DNA of 64,000 bases from Paenibacillus sp. FSL R7-0345. Lineage in GTDB: Bacteria; Bacillota; Bacilli; Paenibacillales; Paenibacillaceae. Below, one piece after another: positions 27,101-35,034 of the stretch. The first letter of the stretch is position 1. The number at the start of each line of letters is the position of its first letter. A model generated the notes under the pieces. That model was not told the DNA's origin. It saw nothing but the letters and a program-made list of their open reading frames with translations, and ran no database searches. The DNA lies in assembly GCF_038595055.1 (NCBI RefSeq), contig NZ_CP152002.1:5481001-5545000 (forward strand), read 5' to 3'. The position numbers were made by a program, and so were the translations under genes.

Positions 27101-27895
27101 GATTTTGTTGTACGACCATTCCCAGCTGTAGCCGAAAATCCCGTCCAGCCAGATATCATCTGCCTGTGTCCAGTACTGGGGCCGGTCATACGTGTAGGTA
27201 AAGGTGCCGCCGCGCGTGTGAACCTCCCCGTTCGGATCACGCCGCGTCGGCCCGGGATCTACAATTTCATCCATCTGTACAGTCGATTCGTTAGGCCAGC
27301 GGGCCAGCGTCATCCCTTCCCCGGCCACATACAGCTCCATCGGCGGCACCTCGCTCAGATCATTTGCCAGATAATAGCCGTGGCGGCTGAGCTGGCCGTA
27401 ATCGGTAATGCCGAGGGCTGCCAGATCGGCAGCCAGCACCTTGGTTCTCGCCTCCGGGCTGATAATGCGGCCGAGAATAGAGGAATCCGTGACCGGGACA
27501 AACGCTGACTTCGCCAGGTGCTTAGAGCCGGATAACGTTACGGACTCTCCAGGATAAGCGGTGTAAGTGATGGGCTTGTCCGCTTCACCTGAATCCTGCT
27601 GGCGCAGCTCAAAGCTTGCAGTCCGCTCATACCGGCCTTCACGCAGCATGACCGTAACACCGCCCTCCGGCAGCCCGTCCTCCGCTTTCAGGGCACGGAT
27701 GGCATCGCGCGCTTTTTCCAGTGTCAGAAACGGGGCATTCAGCGCCCCACTATTGGAATCGCTTCCATTTGTAGCTACATAAAATATCTTACCAGGGCTT
27801 GTTCCTTCCGCTGACACCGAAGACGTAACGGCAGAAACGGGAGTCGTCATGAACAGCAGACCAGCCATAAGCGCTGCAAGCAACCTTTTTTTCAC
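24116..27895 (-). CDS. Secreted right-handed beta-helix protein with Ig-like and lectin-like domains
   Basis: A 1259-residue exported protein. GTG start at 27895 after GGAAGAGGAG; signal peptide KKRLLAALMAGLLFMTTPVSA. The catalytic-type region (about 35-700) begins with the pectin-lyase-fold opening FYVATNGSDSNSGALNAPF and shows beta-helix coils such as NSEIRNFTNSGV and NEIYDVCTTFSDLGAIYMN. Then follow a bacterial Ig-like domain (about 745-825), a lectin-like sandwich (about 830-995), a second Ig-like domain and a second sandwich copy (about 1080-1259). Such proteins bind or cleave polysaccharides outside the cell. It lies behind the importer lipoprotein, past a terminator-like hairpin. Substrate unknown. 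Confidence 0.85.
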   Translation of the reverse strand: MKKRLLAALMAGLLFMTTPVSAVTSSVSAEGTSPGKIFYVATNGSDSNSGALNAPFLTLEKARDAIRALKAEDGLPEGGVTVMLREGRYERTASFELRQQDSGEADKPITYTAYPGESVTLSGSKHLAKSAFVPVTDSSILGRIISPEARTKVLAADLAALGITDYGQLSRHGYYLANDLSEVPPMELYVAGEGMTLARWPNESTVQMDEIVDPGPTRRDPNGEVHTRGGTFTYTYDRPQYWTQADDIWLDGIFGYSWEWSYNKIASIDTAAKTITLRYGEMSGLFKNWYPDFHFAQNLLEEIDMPGEYYIDRTAGKLYFLPNAGFTASADPDIEVTMLKTPMINALSASYIDFSELVLENGRDSAAVFMGGSHMRILNSEIRNFTNSGVLINTQSRFYYNNFEGAPGTDHDIFSTHIHHIGGTAVTLTGGNKTTLQPGNNAVENSHIHDFAYYHKAYNPGVLLSGVGNRMSHNELHDAPHPGVLIFGNDHTVDYNEIYDVCTTFSDLGAIYMNAGEQPHERGTVIKRNYFHNIGESKAGVEGVYPDNFTMGLTIDENIFYKMGNSAIKNNGGAHIQTRNNIFIDSKIPYDYADLYLGDEPDDQVPLNYMPKWQALFAANNNFTGTPYMAKYPELADFFTENRYYPDTNTFQGNVIYNPVVTRSVTTNVYGAYDKFGLVQYADNWVTTTDPGFTNLAGGDLSLRPDAEVFSAIPGFPDIPFADIGINGKAGTTAGPGSYPVQQVVAYDQAITVDRWKTVKLRTAVLPWNADDPALTFTSADPAVASVDSAGVVTGGTVVGSTVITVASAENPLLTAEVSVNVEAGDGVMDFTDFESGANGWSQDAYRSIEKMDGNRWYKVLNGASSLSAKSFSEYELSFRLKTPAVMGDNVTLYVFDRQAGSGSSRIGYKTRADGSSAWLLYNSAWTVLKEVKLPEHDLLPNTEYNVKMLVKGGDISLYLDGEFRLKGNDPGHNAAGKVGFYVNNVSHMLFDDIQFKAPTTELAGIIPASSQVRLAAGEQQQLQLSFDPSDTPDTGVTWQSANSTVAAVDQTGVVSAVYEGSTVITAVSVANPLIKADIAVTVSNIMHETTFENGGNGWPVDPNRSISADPDGNRRYKLLNGATALLERSFTSYQLEFKLKTPSVMPDNGILYLFDRQDSAGSTRIGYRTRADGTSAWILYNTAWQKLTESVLPGHDLQPDTEYTVKLTAKEGDISVYVDGALRLTGSDPGHRPSGKVGFYTSGFEYMLFDDIVFSVMP

Positions 27896-27920
27896 CAAAG
27901 CTCCTCTTCCTTTCGGATTA

Positions 27921-27964
27921 AAATAAGACGGCTCCGCCAAAAGATGTACCATGGCAAAGCCGTC
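27921..27964 (-). terminator. Terminator or attenuator between lipoprotein and beta-helix genes
   Basis: Read on the minus strand, GACGGCTTTGCC and GGCGGAGCCGTC pair around a 14-base loop, followed by TTATTTT. It lies inside an otherwise continuous operon, so it may reduce expression of the distal gene. Confidence 0.65.
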
Positions 27965-28007
27965 AATGAGCAGCAGGTTTCTCCGGTATTGCAGTGTCTC
28001 TCTAGTC

Positions 28008-29564
28008 TTACTTCTTCAAGCCTTTATCCTTAAGGAACTGCTCGAATTGCTTCGTTACTTCCGCTACATATTTCTCTTCGCCTGCTTCCTTCAGCTTACC
28101 GTACAGCACAGGCCAGGTTTCTTCAAAATCCAGTGTGCCTGTAACCAGCCCGCGCTTATATTCGCCCCATACGGCGTTCAGATTGGCAATCTCTGTATTG
28201 ACCGGCTCTGAATTGAACTTGAAGGCGCCGACAGGATTTACCTCGGAATCGGAATTGATCTTCTTGGTCTCTTCCCAGACATTCTCCGGCTGCCCTTCCT
28301 TCAGATAGGAATTGAAGACGCTGCCAAAAACCCAGTCCATATTCGGCATATAACGTGAATCCGGCAGTGCCTTGATGTAGTCGCCCGTTGTTTTTTCATA
28401 GTGGACTCCGGCTACTCCATTACAGAGAAGATTGTACAGTTCCTTGTCAGTATTCACCAGATTCAGGAGCATCATGGCCCGTTCAGGATTTGCAGCTGTG
28501 CGGCTGATTGAATGGTTGGTTGTTGCCGAATAGCCGTTGGAGAACCAGTCGCTCAGCGGAACCGTAATGACCTCGTTGCCGCCGTTTTTGGCTTTTACTT
28601 CGGCTTCAACACCCGGCTTGAGCGTAACGTTGAAGTCAACGGCAATCTGGCCTTTGGTGAGATAATCATTCATTTTTTCCGTAGCAGCATCCTTGTAGAT
28701 ATACCCTTCCTTATACCATTTGCTGGCCAGCCGGAAATTGTCGAGCTCCTCTTCAGGGTAACGGTGCAGCGTATAGGTAGGGTCATCGGTTTTGATATAG
28801 AAATGGTCATCCAGTCCCGGAACTACCCAGTACTGGTCATCATGCGACTGCGGATTGATAAAGGAGGTTCCGAATACGCCGAATGGAATAATGTCCGGTT
28901 CGTTCTGCTTGATTTGGGCCAGGAACGGCTCAATATCGGCGAGCTTTTTGATGGAAGCGGTATCAAGATTGTACTTGTCGGCAAAACGCTTCTGGATAAT
29001 AAACCCGTAACGCGAGCCGTTGATCTGCTGGTTCGGAATCCCGTAGATTTCCCCGTCCACCGAGAGACCGTCCCACATCACCTGCGGCACATCGGCCTTC
29101 AGCTCAGGGGCATATTGCTCCAGCAGATCATCCATCGGCTGAATGGCGCCTTTGCGGACCAGCTCCTCCGGCTTCAGCATGTACCCGGTCCAGAGAATGT
29201 CGAACTTCTCGCCTGCGGCCAGCACCGTGTTCATCTTCTGCACATAGTCCCCTACAGCGACCGGCATCAGCTTGACTGTGGCATTGATTTTTTCCTTCAC
29301 AATCTTGTTGACTTCCTCCTGCACCTTGGCCTGGTCGGCCTGCAGCTGTGACAGCGGATAATACCAGGTCAGCTCGACCGGCTTCAGCTCCTCTGTACCC
29401 GAATCCGTAGCCGGAGCCGCCGTCTGTGCGCCTTCCGTGGCAGTGCCCCCTGCACTGTTCCCGTTGTTGCCGTTGTTCCCGTTGTTGCCGTTACCGCCGC
29501 AGGCGCTAAGCACCGATGCAGCCAGCAGGACGAGCGCCAGAACTCCAAACAGCCTTTTTTTCAT
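28008..29564 (-). CDS. LplA-type extracellular solute-binding lipoprotein
   Basis: A 518-residue substrate-binding lipoprotein of a carbohydrate ABC importer, of the long LplA-like group with a DUF3502-type C-terminus. The lipobox LSAC puts the lipidated Cys at about 22, followed by a low-complexity Asn/Gly linker (GNNGNNGNNGN). The ATG at 29564 has AGGAGG eight bases upstream. It delivers oligosaccharide to the two permeases encoded just upstream (37-base gap). Cell-surface location. The ligand is likely an oligosaccharide released by the neighbouring beta-helix protein (context only). Confidence 0.92.
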   Translation of the reverse strand: MKKRLFGVLALVLLAASVLSACGGNGNNGNNGNNGNSAGGTATEGAQTAAPATDSGTEELKPVELTWYYPLSQLQADQAKVQEEVNKIVKEKINATVKLMPVAVGDYVQKMNTVLAAGEKFDILWTGYMLKPEELVRKGAIQPMDDLLEQYAPELKADVPQVMWDGLSVDGEIYGIPNQQINGSRYGFIIQKRFADKYNLDTASIKKLADIEPFLAQIKQNEPDIIPFGVFGTSFINPQSHDDQYWVVPGLDDHFYIKTDDPTYTLHRYPEEELDNFRLASKWYKEGYIYKDAATEKMNDYLTKGQIAVDFNVTLKPGVEAEVKAKNGGNEVITVPLSDWFSNGYSATTNHSISRTAANPERAMMLLNLVNTDKELYNLLCNGVAGVHYEKTTGDYIKALPDSRYMPNMDWVFGSVFNSYLKEGQPENVWEETKKINSDSEVNPVGAFKFNSEPVNTEIANLNAVWGEYKRGLVTGTLDFEETWPVLYGKLKEAGEEKYVAEVTKQFEQFLKDKGLKK

Positions 29565-29600
29565 GTGTGTGACCTCCTGTACTTTGTACATGATTGTATG

Positions 29601-30488
29601 TTAACCCTTTAGGGAGCCAACCGTAAGCCCTTTGACAAAAAACCGCTGAAAAAACGGGAAGATCACCAGCATCGGACCGCCGGCCAGCACCGCAATCGCC
29701 ATCCGCGCCGAGCTGTTCGGGAAGCTGGACAAATCGATGCCGAGCTGTCCGGTAAACTCCGAATTGGTTGTGAGAAACTCGATACTGTTGAGCGTCCGTA
29801 CCAGCAGCAGCTGCAGCGGCACCTTATTCGGATCATCGATGTAGAGCATCGCGTTAAACCATTCATTCCAGTAGGTGAAGGAGATCAGCAGGCCCAGCGT
29901 GGCCAGCGCCGGAGTAGAGAGTGGCAGAATGATCCGGAAAAAGATGCGGAACTCCCGCGCCCCGTCGATTTTGGCCGATTCAATGATCTCCAGCGGAATC
30001 TTGGACATGAACCCTTTCATGACCATGATGTTGAACGGCGAGAGCAGGATCGGCAGAATCAGCGCCCACAGACTGTCCTTCAGATGCAGGTATTGCGTGA
30101 TGAGGATGTAGGAGGGAACGAGCCCGCCGCTGAACAGCATCGTAAAGAACACGTAAAAGGTAGTCACCCGGTTATACCGGTAATCCTGCCGGGAAATGAC
30201 ATAAGCGGTCATCGCAGTCAGCAGCAGGCCTAACAGCGCTCCGACTACGGTTATGGTGATGGTCACCCCGTAGGCACGGAACAGGATATCCGGGGCGTCC
30301 AGCAGATAGCGGTAGGCGTCCAGACTGAATGTTTCCGGGATGAACTGGTATCCGTTAGCGGTCAGCGACTTTTCGTCCGTCAGCGACACGGCAACGACCA
30401 GCAGGAACGGCAGAATGACTACAAGTGAAAGCACCGTAAACAGCAGATTAATGAACAGCTTGGAGAATTCGAATTTTTTTCGGGCCAC
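29601..30488 (-). CDS. Carbohydrate ABC transporter permease (LplC/MalG type)
   Basis: A 295-residue inner-membrane permease with six helices and the EAA loop ESAKIDGAREFRIFFRIILP (about 185-205), where the ATPase docks. The GTG at 30488 was chosen over an ATG at 30509 because AAGGAGG lies ten bases before the GTG and after the ATG. It partners with the next permease and the LplA-like lipoprotein. No ATPase gene lies in the operon. Confidence 0.92.
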   Translation of the reverse strand: MARKKFEFSKLFINLLFTVLSLVVILPFLLVVAVSLTDEKSLTANGYQFIPETFSLDAYRYLLDAPDILFRAYGVTITITVVGALLGLLLTAMTAYVISRQDYRYNRVTTFYVFFTMLFSGGLVPSYILITQYLHLKDSLWALILPILLSPFNIMVMKGFMSKIPLEIIESAKIDGAREFRIFFRIILPLSTPALATLGLLISFTYWNEWFNAMLYIDDPNKVPLQLLLVRTLNSIEFLTTNSEFTGQLGIDLSSFPNSSARMAIAVLAGGPMLVIFPFFQRFFVKGLTVGSLKG

Positions 30489-30502
30489 TGTCTGGCGCCT
30501 CC

Positions 30503-31489
30503 TTACCATAGAGAGTTATCGGGATCGACCTTGCGCACAATGCCGTTGGCCGTCAGCACCAGCACCAGCCCGACAACCGACTGGTAAAAGCCTGTAGCCG
30601 CAGACATGCTCACATTGCCGACTTCACGCAGCGCACGGTACACATAAGTATCAATAATATCTGTAGATCCATAGAGAAAGCCTGAATTGTTCGGGATAAA
30701 ATAGTGCAGGCCAAAGTCGCCGCGGAACATGTTGCCGATGGACAGGATCAGCATGATGATGATGATTGGAGCCATGAGCGGGATGGTGATTTTGAACGCC
30801 ATCTGCCGTTTGGTTGCCCCGTCAATCCGCGCCGCCTCGTAATATTCACTGTTAATGCCGATAATGCCGGCAAAATAAATCAGCGTGTTAAAGCCCACTA
30901 CCTTCCATAATTGCACCAGAATGAGGATAAACGGCCATGGCGCGGCATCCTGATACCAGCTGACCGGATCAAGCCCGAACGATTCCAGCGTGCGGTTGAT
31001 GAAGCCGTCGGAATGGTTCAGAAAGGCGTAAGCGACATACCCGACCAGCACCCACGACAGAAAATGGGGCAAAAACAGCGCCGTCTGGTAGAACTTGCTC
31101 ACCTTGGCCTTGATTTCGTTCATCAGGATCGCCAGCAGCAGCGCCGCCGAGGTCCCCACCAGAATATAAGCGGTATTATAAAGAACGGTGTTGCGGGTAA
31201 TCCGCCATGCTGTATCGGTGGTAAACAAATAACGGAAATTATCCAGCCCTACCCACTTGCTGCCGAAGATGCCCAGATCATAGCGGTAGTTTTTGAAGGC
31301 GATAATCAGGCCGATCATGGGGATATAGGCAAAAATCAATTTGTACAAAAGTCCCGGCAGGGAGAGCAGAAACAGCTCGCGGTTGTTCTTAAAATGATGC
31401 AGCTCTCTTCCGGCCCATGACTTCCTGCGTTTTCCCGGCGGCGCACCTGCATGTGCCCCCTGCCCAGTGAGTGAAATGTTCTTCTGCAT
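30503..31489 (-). CDS. Carbohydrate ABC transporter permease (LplB type)
   Basis: A 328-residue permease, first gene of the importer operon. The N-terminal 35 residues are polar and basic; six helices follow, and the EAA loop YEAARIDGATKRQMAFKITIP docks the ATPase. ATG at 31489 after GAAGGGG; an in-frame start two codons earlier is possible. The stop region overlaps an unused ATG of the downstream permease frame. Confidence 0.92.
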   Translation of the reverse strand: MQKNISLTGQGAHAGAPPGKRRKSWAGRELHHFKNNRELFLLSLPGLLYKLIFAYIPMIGLIIAFKNYRYDLGIFGSKWVGLDNFRYLFTTDTAWRITRNTVLYNTAYILVGTSAALLLAILMNEIKAKVSKFYQTALFLPHFLSWVLVGYVAYAFLNHSDGFINRTLESFGLDPVSWYQDAAPWPFILILVQLWKVVGFNTLIYFAGIIGINSEYYEAARIDGATKRQMAFKITIPLMAPIIIIMLILSIGNMFRGDFGLHYFIPNNSGFLYGSTDIIDTYVYRALREVGNVSMSAATGFYQSVVGLVLVLTANGIVRKVDPDNSLW

Positions 31490-31570
31490 AACCAAAGCCC
31501 CTTCCTTTCTTCGTTAACGGCTGCCTGTGTGTCAGGCTTTGCATGGCCTTAGAATAGCGCAGCAGCAAGG

Positions 31571-31623
31571 ATTTGCGGTACTGTACAATCACAAGAATGC
31601 TGTAAATCCGGGCTGTACAGTTC
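31571..31623. promoter_or_regulatory. Two direct repeats before the LplB-type permease
   Basis: ATTTGCGGTACTGTACAA and AAATCCGGGCTGTACAG lie about 33 bases apart (three helical turns), 80-120 bases before the permease start. Tandem half-sites of this kind are typical of AraC-family activators, and the AraC gene directly upstream is the obvious candidate. Binding is inferred. Confidence 0.5.
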
Positions 31624-31674
31624 CCTGATTTCTGTTCCTTGGCAGAGGCGTGCTGCGGCTGTGCGGCAAAAAGC

Positions 31675-31714
31675 CAAAAAGGCCCGCTGAATGAAAAAAT
31701 CTCACTCGCGGGCC
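31675..31714 (-). terminator. Intrinsic terminator after membrane-bound AraC gene
   Basis: Minus-strand stem GGCCCGC/GCGGGCC, extended by a further six pairs with one wobble, then TTTTT. It separates the regulator from the importer operon, which therefore needs its own promoter. Confidence 0.85.
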
Positions 31715-31739
31715 CGGCATTCTGTACATTACAGTTACG

Positions 31740-34076
31740 TTATTTGCTGCGGTCAATCGCTGATTTCAGGCGGTATTCCTTCGGGGTGGTCCCGTAGCGG
31801 CGTTTGAACAGCCGGTAAAAATAGCTTTCGTTGCCAAAGCCGACCTTCTCCATAATCTCTGTCACGGTCAAATCCTTCTGCTCCAGGTAGTCCCTGGCAT
31901 AGGCCAGGCGCGCCGCATTGATCTGGTCAACCACCGTTATGCCCTCCTGCGCCTTGAACACCTGGCCCAGATAAACGGAGCTCATCTTCAGCATGTCGGC
32001 GATCCGCTGCACATTGAGGTCAGGGTCGGCATAATGCCGGTCGATAATCTCCTTCACGGTCTCGGCTAGCAGGCGGCTCTTGTCCTCGCGCCCGCTCCGC
32101 CGCTGCTCTGCCACCTCGCGCACGACCTCCAGCAGCACGGCTTCTACTTCATCAAGCGTCTCTTTCTCCAGAATACGCCGGTTAATCGCCTGCAGGTTGA
32201 CGGATACCGGATTGACATTATGGCTGTTCATCTCACCCAGCGTGTTGCTCAGCGTAACCGCAAGATGCAGGACTGCCGAGAACATATTCTCGTAGCTGAA
32301 GCTGCCGAGCAGCTCCCGCCATCTGCGGATCAAGCGCTCCGTCTCCTGCAGATCGCCGCCCTTCAGCCCCTCTGTCAGCTGGCGCTCCAGCTCCTGCGGG
32401 ATGCGCAGCGTCTCATTCTGTTCATTCTCTCGCAGCTGCTCCGGCTCAAGTACCGCCCCTTTGCCGTAAATCATCCGGTAATTGGAGTGGCGGACTGCCA
32501 GATTATAATGCCGGGTGAGGCTGCGGTAATCTGTGAACACCTCGCTGAGCGTAACCGTAAAGGTTATGCGGTAGTAGGCCTGGACGGTTTGCTGAAGCTC
32601 TCTGAATTTCCCGCTCAGCTGCTCCAGCGTCCCGGCTCCGGAAGTTCCGTCTGCCACAGCTGCTCCGCTTCCGGCGATAAAGACGAGATGCCCGCTTTTC
32701 ATGTCTACCGCTTCGCATGAGCCGTCCTGGCTGAGCAGCTCCTGGCCGATATTGGCAATGGCAAAATACAGCAGGGACTCCATCGCAGCGCCCTGGCCGG
32801 CGGCAAGCCCCTGAAGATCGTCAATCTGCACCAGGGCCAGCCGCAGCGGGGCCGGATAAGCAATATCTATGCCATACTGCTCCCTGATCTGCAGGAAAGC
32901 GCGTTCGTCTACACTCCCGCTTGCCCCGACCAGGCTGCGCAGCTGATACACCTTGGCGATATTCGACTGTGAGGCCCGTTCCTGCTCCAGCCCCTTCAGC
33001 TTTCCGATCATCTCCGTTACATTAGCCGCAATCAGCGACAGCTCATCCTGGCCCTGCGGGGCGCCGCGTTCATTCTGCGGCACCAGCGTCAGCAACTGGC
33101 CCACCGGCTTATACAGCCGCAGCGAAAAGAACACGGACAGCATGACCGCAAGCAGAACGACGGACAATGTGACCGCCACCTCTGTCCACTTCATCTGCCG
33201 CACGCTGCCCAGCACCACATCATAATCCTGCAGGCTGACAATCTGCCAGTTATTCAGCGCTTTGCTTAAATAAGTGACCTTGTATTTCCGGTCTTCATGA
33301 TTGTAGATAAAAGAATCCACCGGTTTATCCGACGGTGTGAGCCGCGGCAGCAGGTCCTGCTTAATGTTAAGCCCTGCTGGCAGCAGCCCGTCGGTCGAAA
33401 TCAGCACCTCACCCCCGCTGTCGGTAATGAACAGCACATCATTTTGCCGCTCGGCCACCAGATTAAGCGCTTTCACGTTATCCAGCATCCAGTCCGGCTT
33501 CACCGTCAGAATCAGCACATTGTCGTTAATGGAGCCCAGTGCCTCCCCGTCATAAAGAAAAAAGGCAAACACGTCGATCCCCTCGTTTTTACCGTCCAGA
33601 TCCAGGGGAATCAGCTGCAGCTTGGGCAGATCGGACCTTGAAGCCATATAGCTCTCCAAAGCTCCATACAGGGTACTGTTATTGATGTCATGGTTAAGGG
33701 ACGAGAAGAACCGCTGCTGGGCACCGTTATAAAAGACTGCGGCATGCAGATACGGCGATGAGGCGACGGTATGATTCAGACGTTCAATTTTTAGAATACT
33801 CTGCTTGTAATCTGCACCTGACTTCAGCGCGAGCAGCTCTTCGTCGTTGTACAGCGATACGGCCAGATCCCTCACGATGCCGTTCATATTCTCAACGTTA
33901 TAGTTGATCTGGGTCAGCAGCTTCCGGTCAGCTTCATTCTGCAGGCTGAGCACCCGGCTGCGGGCACTGGCATTCAAGAAAAGCGAGGCAACAGCAAGTG
34001 TGGCAACCACCAGCATAAAGCTGAGCAAAATCCGCTGCAGATACTTGCGTGAGCGGATCGTCTGGAGTACATTCAT
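31740..34076 (-). CDS. Membrane-bound AraC family regulator with extracellular sensor
   Basis: A 778-residue regulator. A helix at about 13-36, an extracellular Cache-like sensing region (about 40-290), a second helix (about 297-320), a cytoplasmic linker, and an AraC-type double helix-turn-helix at the end (about 675-775, FGNESYFYRLFKRRYGTTPKEYR). It couples an extracellular ligand directly to DNA binding without phosphorelay. ATG with GGGGGAG seven bases upstream and a good promoter at 34108-34137. It most likely controls the adjacent importer and beta-helix genes through the repeats at 31571-31623. Confidence 0.9.
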   Translation of the reverse strand: MNVLQTIRSRKYLQRILLSFMLVVATLAVASLFLNASARSRVLSLQNEADRKLLTQINYNVENMNGIVRDLAVSLYNDEELLALKSGADYKQSILKIERLNHTVASSPYLHAAVFYNGAQQRFFSSLNHDINNSTLYGALESYMASRSDLPKLQLIPLDLDGKNEGIDVFAFFLYDGEALGSINDNVLILTVKPDWMLDNVKALNLVAERQNDVLFITDSGGEVLISTDGLLPAGLNIKQDLLPRLTPSDKPVDSFIYNHEDRKYKVTYLSKALNNWQIVSLQDYDVVLGSVRQMKWTEVAVTLSVVLLAVMLSVFFSLRLYKPVGQLLTLVPQNERGAPQGQDELSLIAANVTEMIGKLKGLEQERASQSNIAKVYQLRSLVGASGSVDERAFLQIREQYGIDIAYPAPLRLALVQIDDLQGLAAGQGAAMESLLYFAIANIGQELLSQDGSCEAVDMKSGHLVFIAGSGAAVADGTSGAGTLEQLSGKFRELQQTVQAYYRITFTVTLSEVFTDYRSLTRHYNLAVRHSNYRMIYGKGAVLEPEQLRENEQNETLRIPQELERQLTEGLKGGDLQETERLIRRWRELLGSFSYENMFSAVLHLAVTLSNTLGEMNSHNVNPVSVNLQAINRRILEKETLDEVEAVLLEVVREVAEQRRSGREDKSRLLAETVKEIIDRHYADPDLNVQRIADMLKMSSVYLGQVFKAQEGITVVDQINAARLAYARDYLEQKDLTVTEIMEKVGFGNESYFYRLFKRRYGTTPKEYRLKSAIDRSK

Positions 34077-34107
34077 GGGTTCACTCCCCCTGCGCTTAGG
34101 TGACCTA

Positions 34108-34137
34108 ACTATAATCCCGGCTGATTTTGCCTGTCAA
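34108..34137 (-). promoter_or_regulatory. SigA promoter of membrane-bound AraC gene
   Basis: TTGACA, 18-base spacer, TATAGT, about 30 bases before the start codon. The closest -35 consensus match I noted in the window. Confidence 0.75.
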
Positions 34138-34187
34138 TCGGCCCTTTGGTGCACCTTCTGTTATTCCCGGTGTGCATCCGGCCATGG

Positions 34188-34904
34188 TCACGGCTCTGTA
34201 CCAAAGAGCTCCTGTAAAAGCGTATTCGCTATAACCCCGTGGCCTGAGGCATCCGGATGAATCCCGTCACCGTAACGGTAAGCGGCGTTAAGCAACCGTT
34301 CCTGCCTGATGTGCTGCAGCAGCGGCGTGCGCAGGTCGATGACCTGATCAGCCGGACAGCCCCCGGATAACAGCCAGTCCGCGTAATGCTCCAGCACCCG
34401 GTCGTAATCCCGGTAGGGCGCAAGATAACTGAAATCGTCCGCCTCCGCCGGCAGCAGCGGACCGTTCATGGAGAGGGCATCGAACGGCGGCGGGGTCAGC
34501 AGGACCACGCTGGCTCCGGCTTCATGGATTTGTGTGCTCAGCCGCCTCATTCCGTCCTGATAGGCGGTGAATCTTTCGGCGGAGTAAGGATGATAGATTC
34601 CGTCATTCATTCCGTAGCAGGCCACGACTACATCCGGGGAGGCTTCGGCAAGCTCCCTTGTGAGCCGTTCATGGATACACGGACGCGGAAACGGATGGGC
34701 CGCCTCGCTGAGCCCCGAGGCCGTCTCACTAGGCACTCCCCGTGCCGTCAGCCGGACTCCTGAGTTCGGCCGGTGCTGCTTCAGCCATTCTCCGGCCAGC
34801 CGGATATATTGACCGTCAGCCGTAATGCTGTCTCCAAGAAACAGGATGTGCGGCTGTTCGGAATTGTGGTTCTCCGTTTTCTTAGTCGTGAATAAAGGCA
34901 GCAT
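34188..34904 (-). CDS. SGNH/GDSL family hydrolase
   Basis: A 238-residue SGNH esterase. Block I GDSITADG carries the nucleophile Ser, GMND is block III, and DGIHPDASGH holds the catalytic Asp-x-x-His. Such enzymes remove acetyl or acyl groups, often from polysaccharides. No signal peptide, so cytoplasmic. The ATG at 34904 has AGGAGGG upstream. Divergent from an AraC gene and near a GHL6 glycosidase, so it may deacetylate imported oligosaccharides (inference). Confidence 0.88.
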   Translation of the reverse strand: MLPLFTTKKTENHNSEQPHILFLGDSITADGQYIRLAGEWLKQHRPNSGVRLTARGVPSETASGLSEAAHPFPRPCIHERLTRELAEASPDVVVACYGMNDGIYHPYSAERFTAYQDGMRRLSTQIHEAGASVVLLTPPPFDALSMNGPLLPAEADDFSYLAPYRDYDRVLEHYADWLLSGGCPADQVIDLRTPLLQHIRQERLLNAAYRYGDGIHPDASGHGVIANTLLQELFGTEP

Positions 34905-34999
34905 GCTTTTCCCTCCTGACAAGTACGCCAAGGGGTATAGCTCCCCTTAACGGCGGTATGCCCGCAATCTAATGGTAGCGCTGCCTGCCCTTTTCCGCC

Positions 35000-35028
35000 T
35001 TGACGATCTCGCCCTTCCTTAGCATAAT
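35000..35028 (+). promoter_or_regulatory. SigA promoter giving a leaderless AraC mRNA
   Basis: TTGACG, 17-base spacer, CATAAT. The -10 ends six bases before the ATG at 35035, so the expected +1 falls on the A of the start codon. This fits the lack of a Shine-Dalgarno sequence. The segment is the second copy of the element at 23898-23928. A TGGTAGCGCT block lies just upstream (34973-34982). Confidence 0.6.
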
Positions 35029-35034
35029 ATTGCC

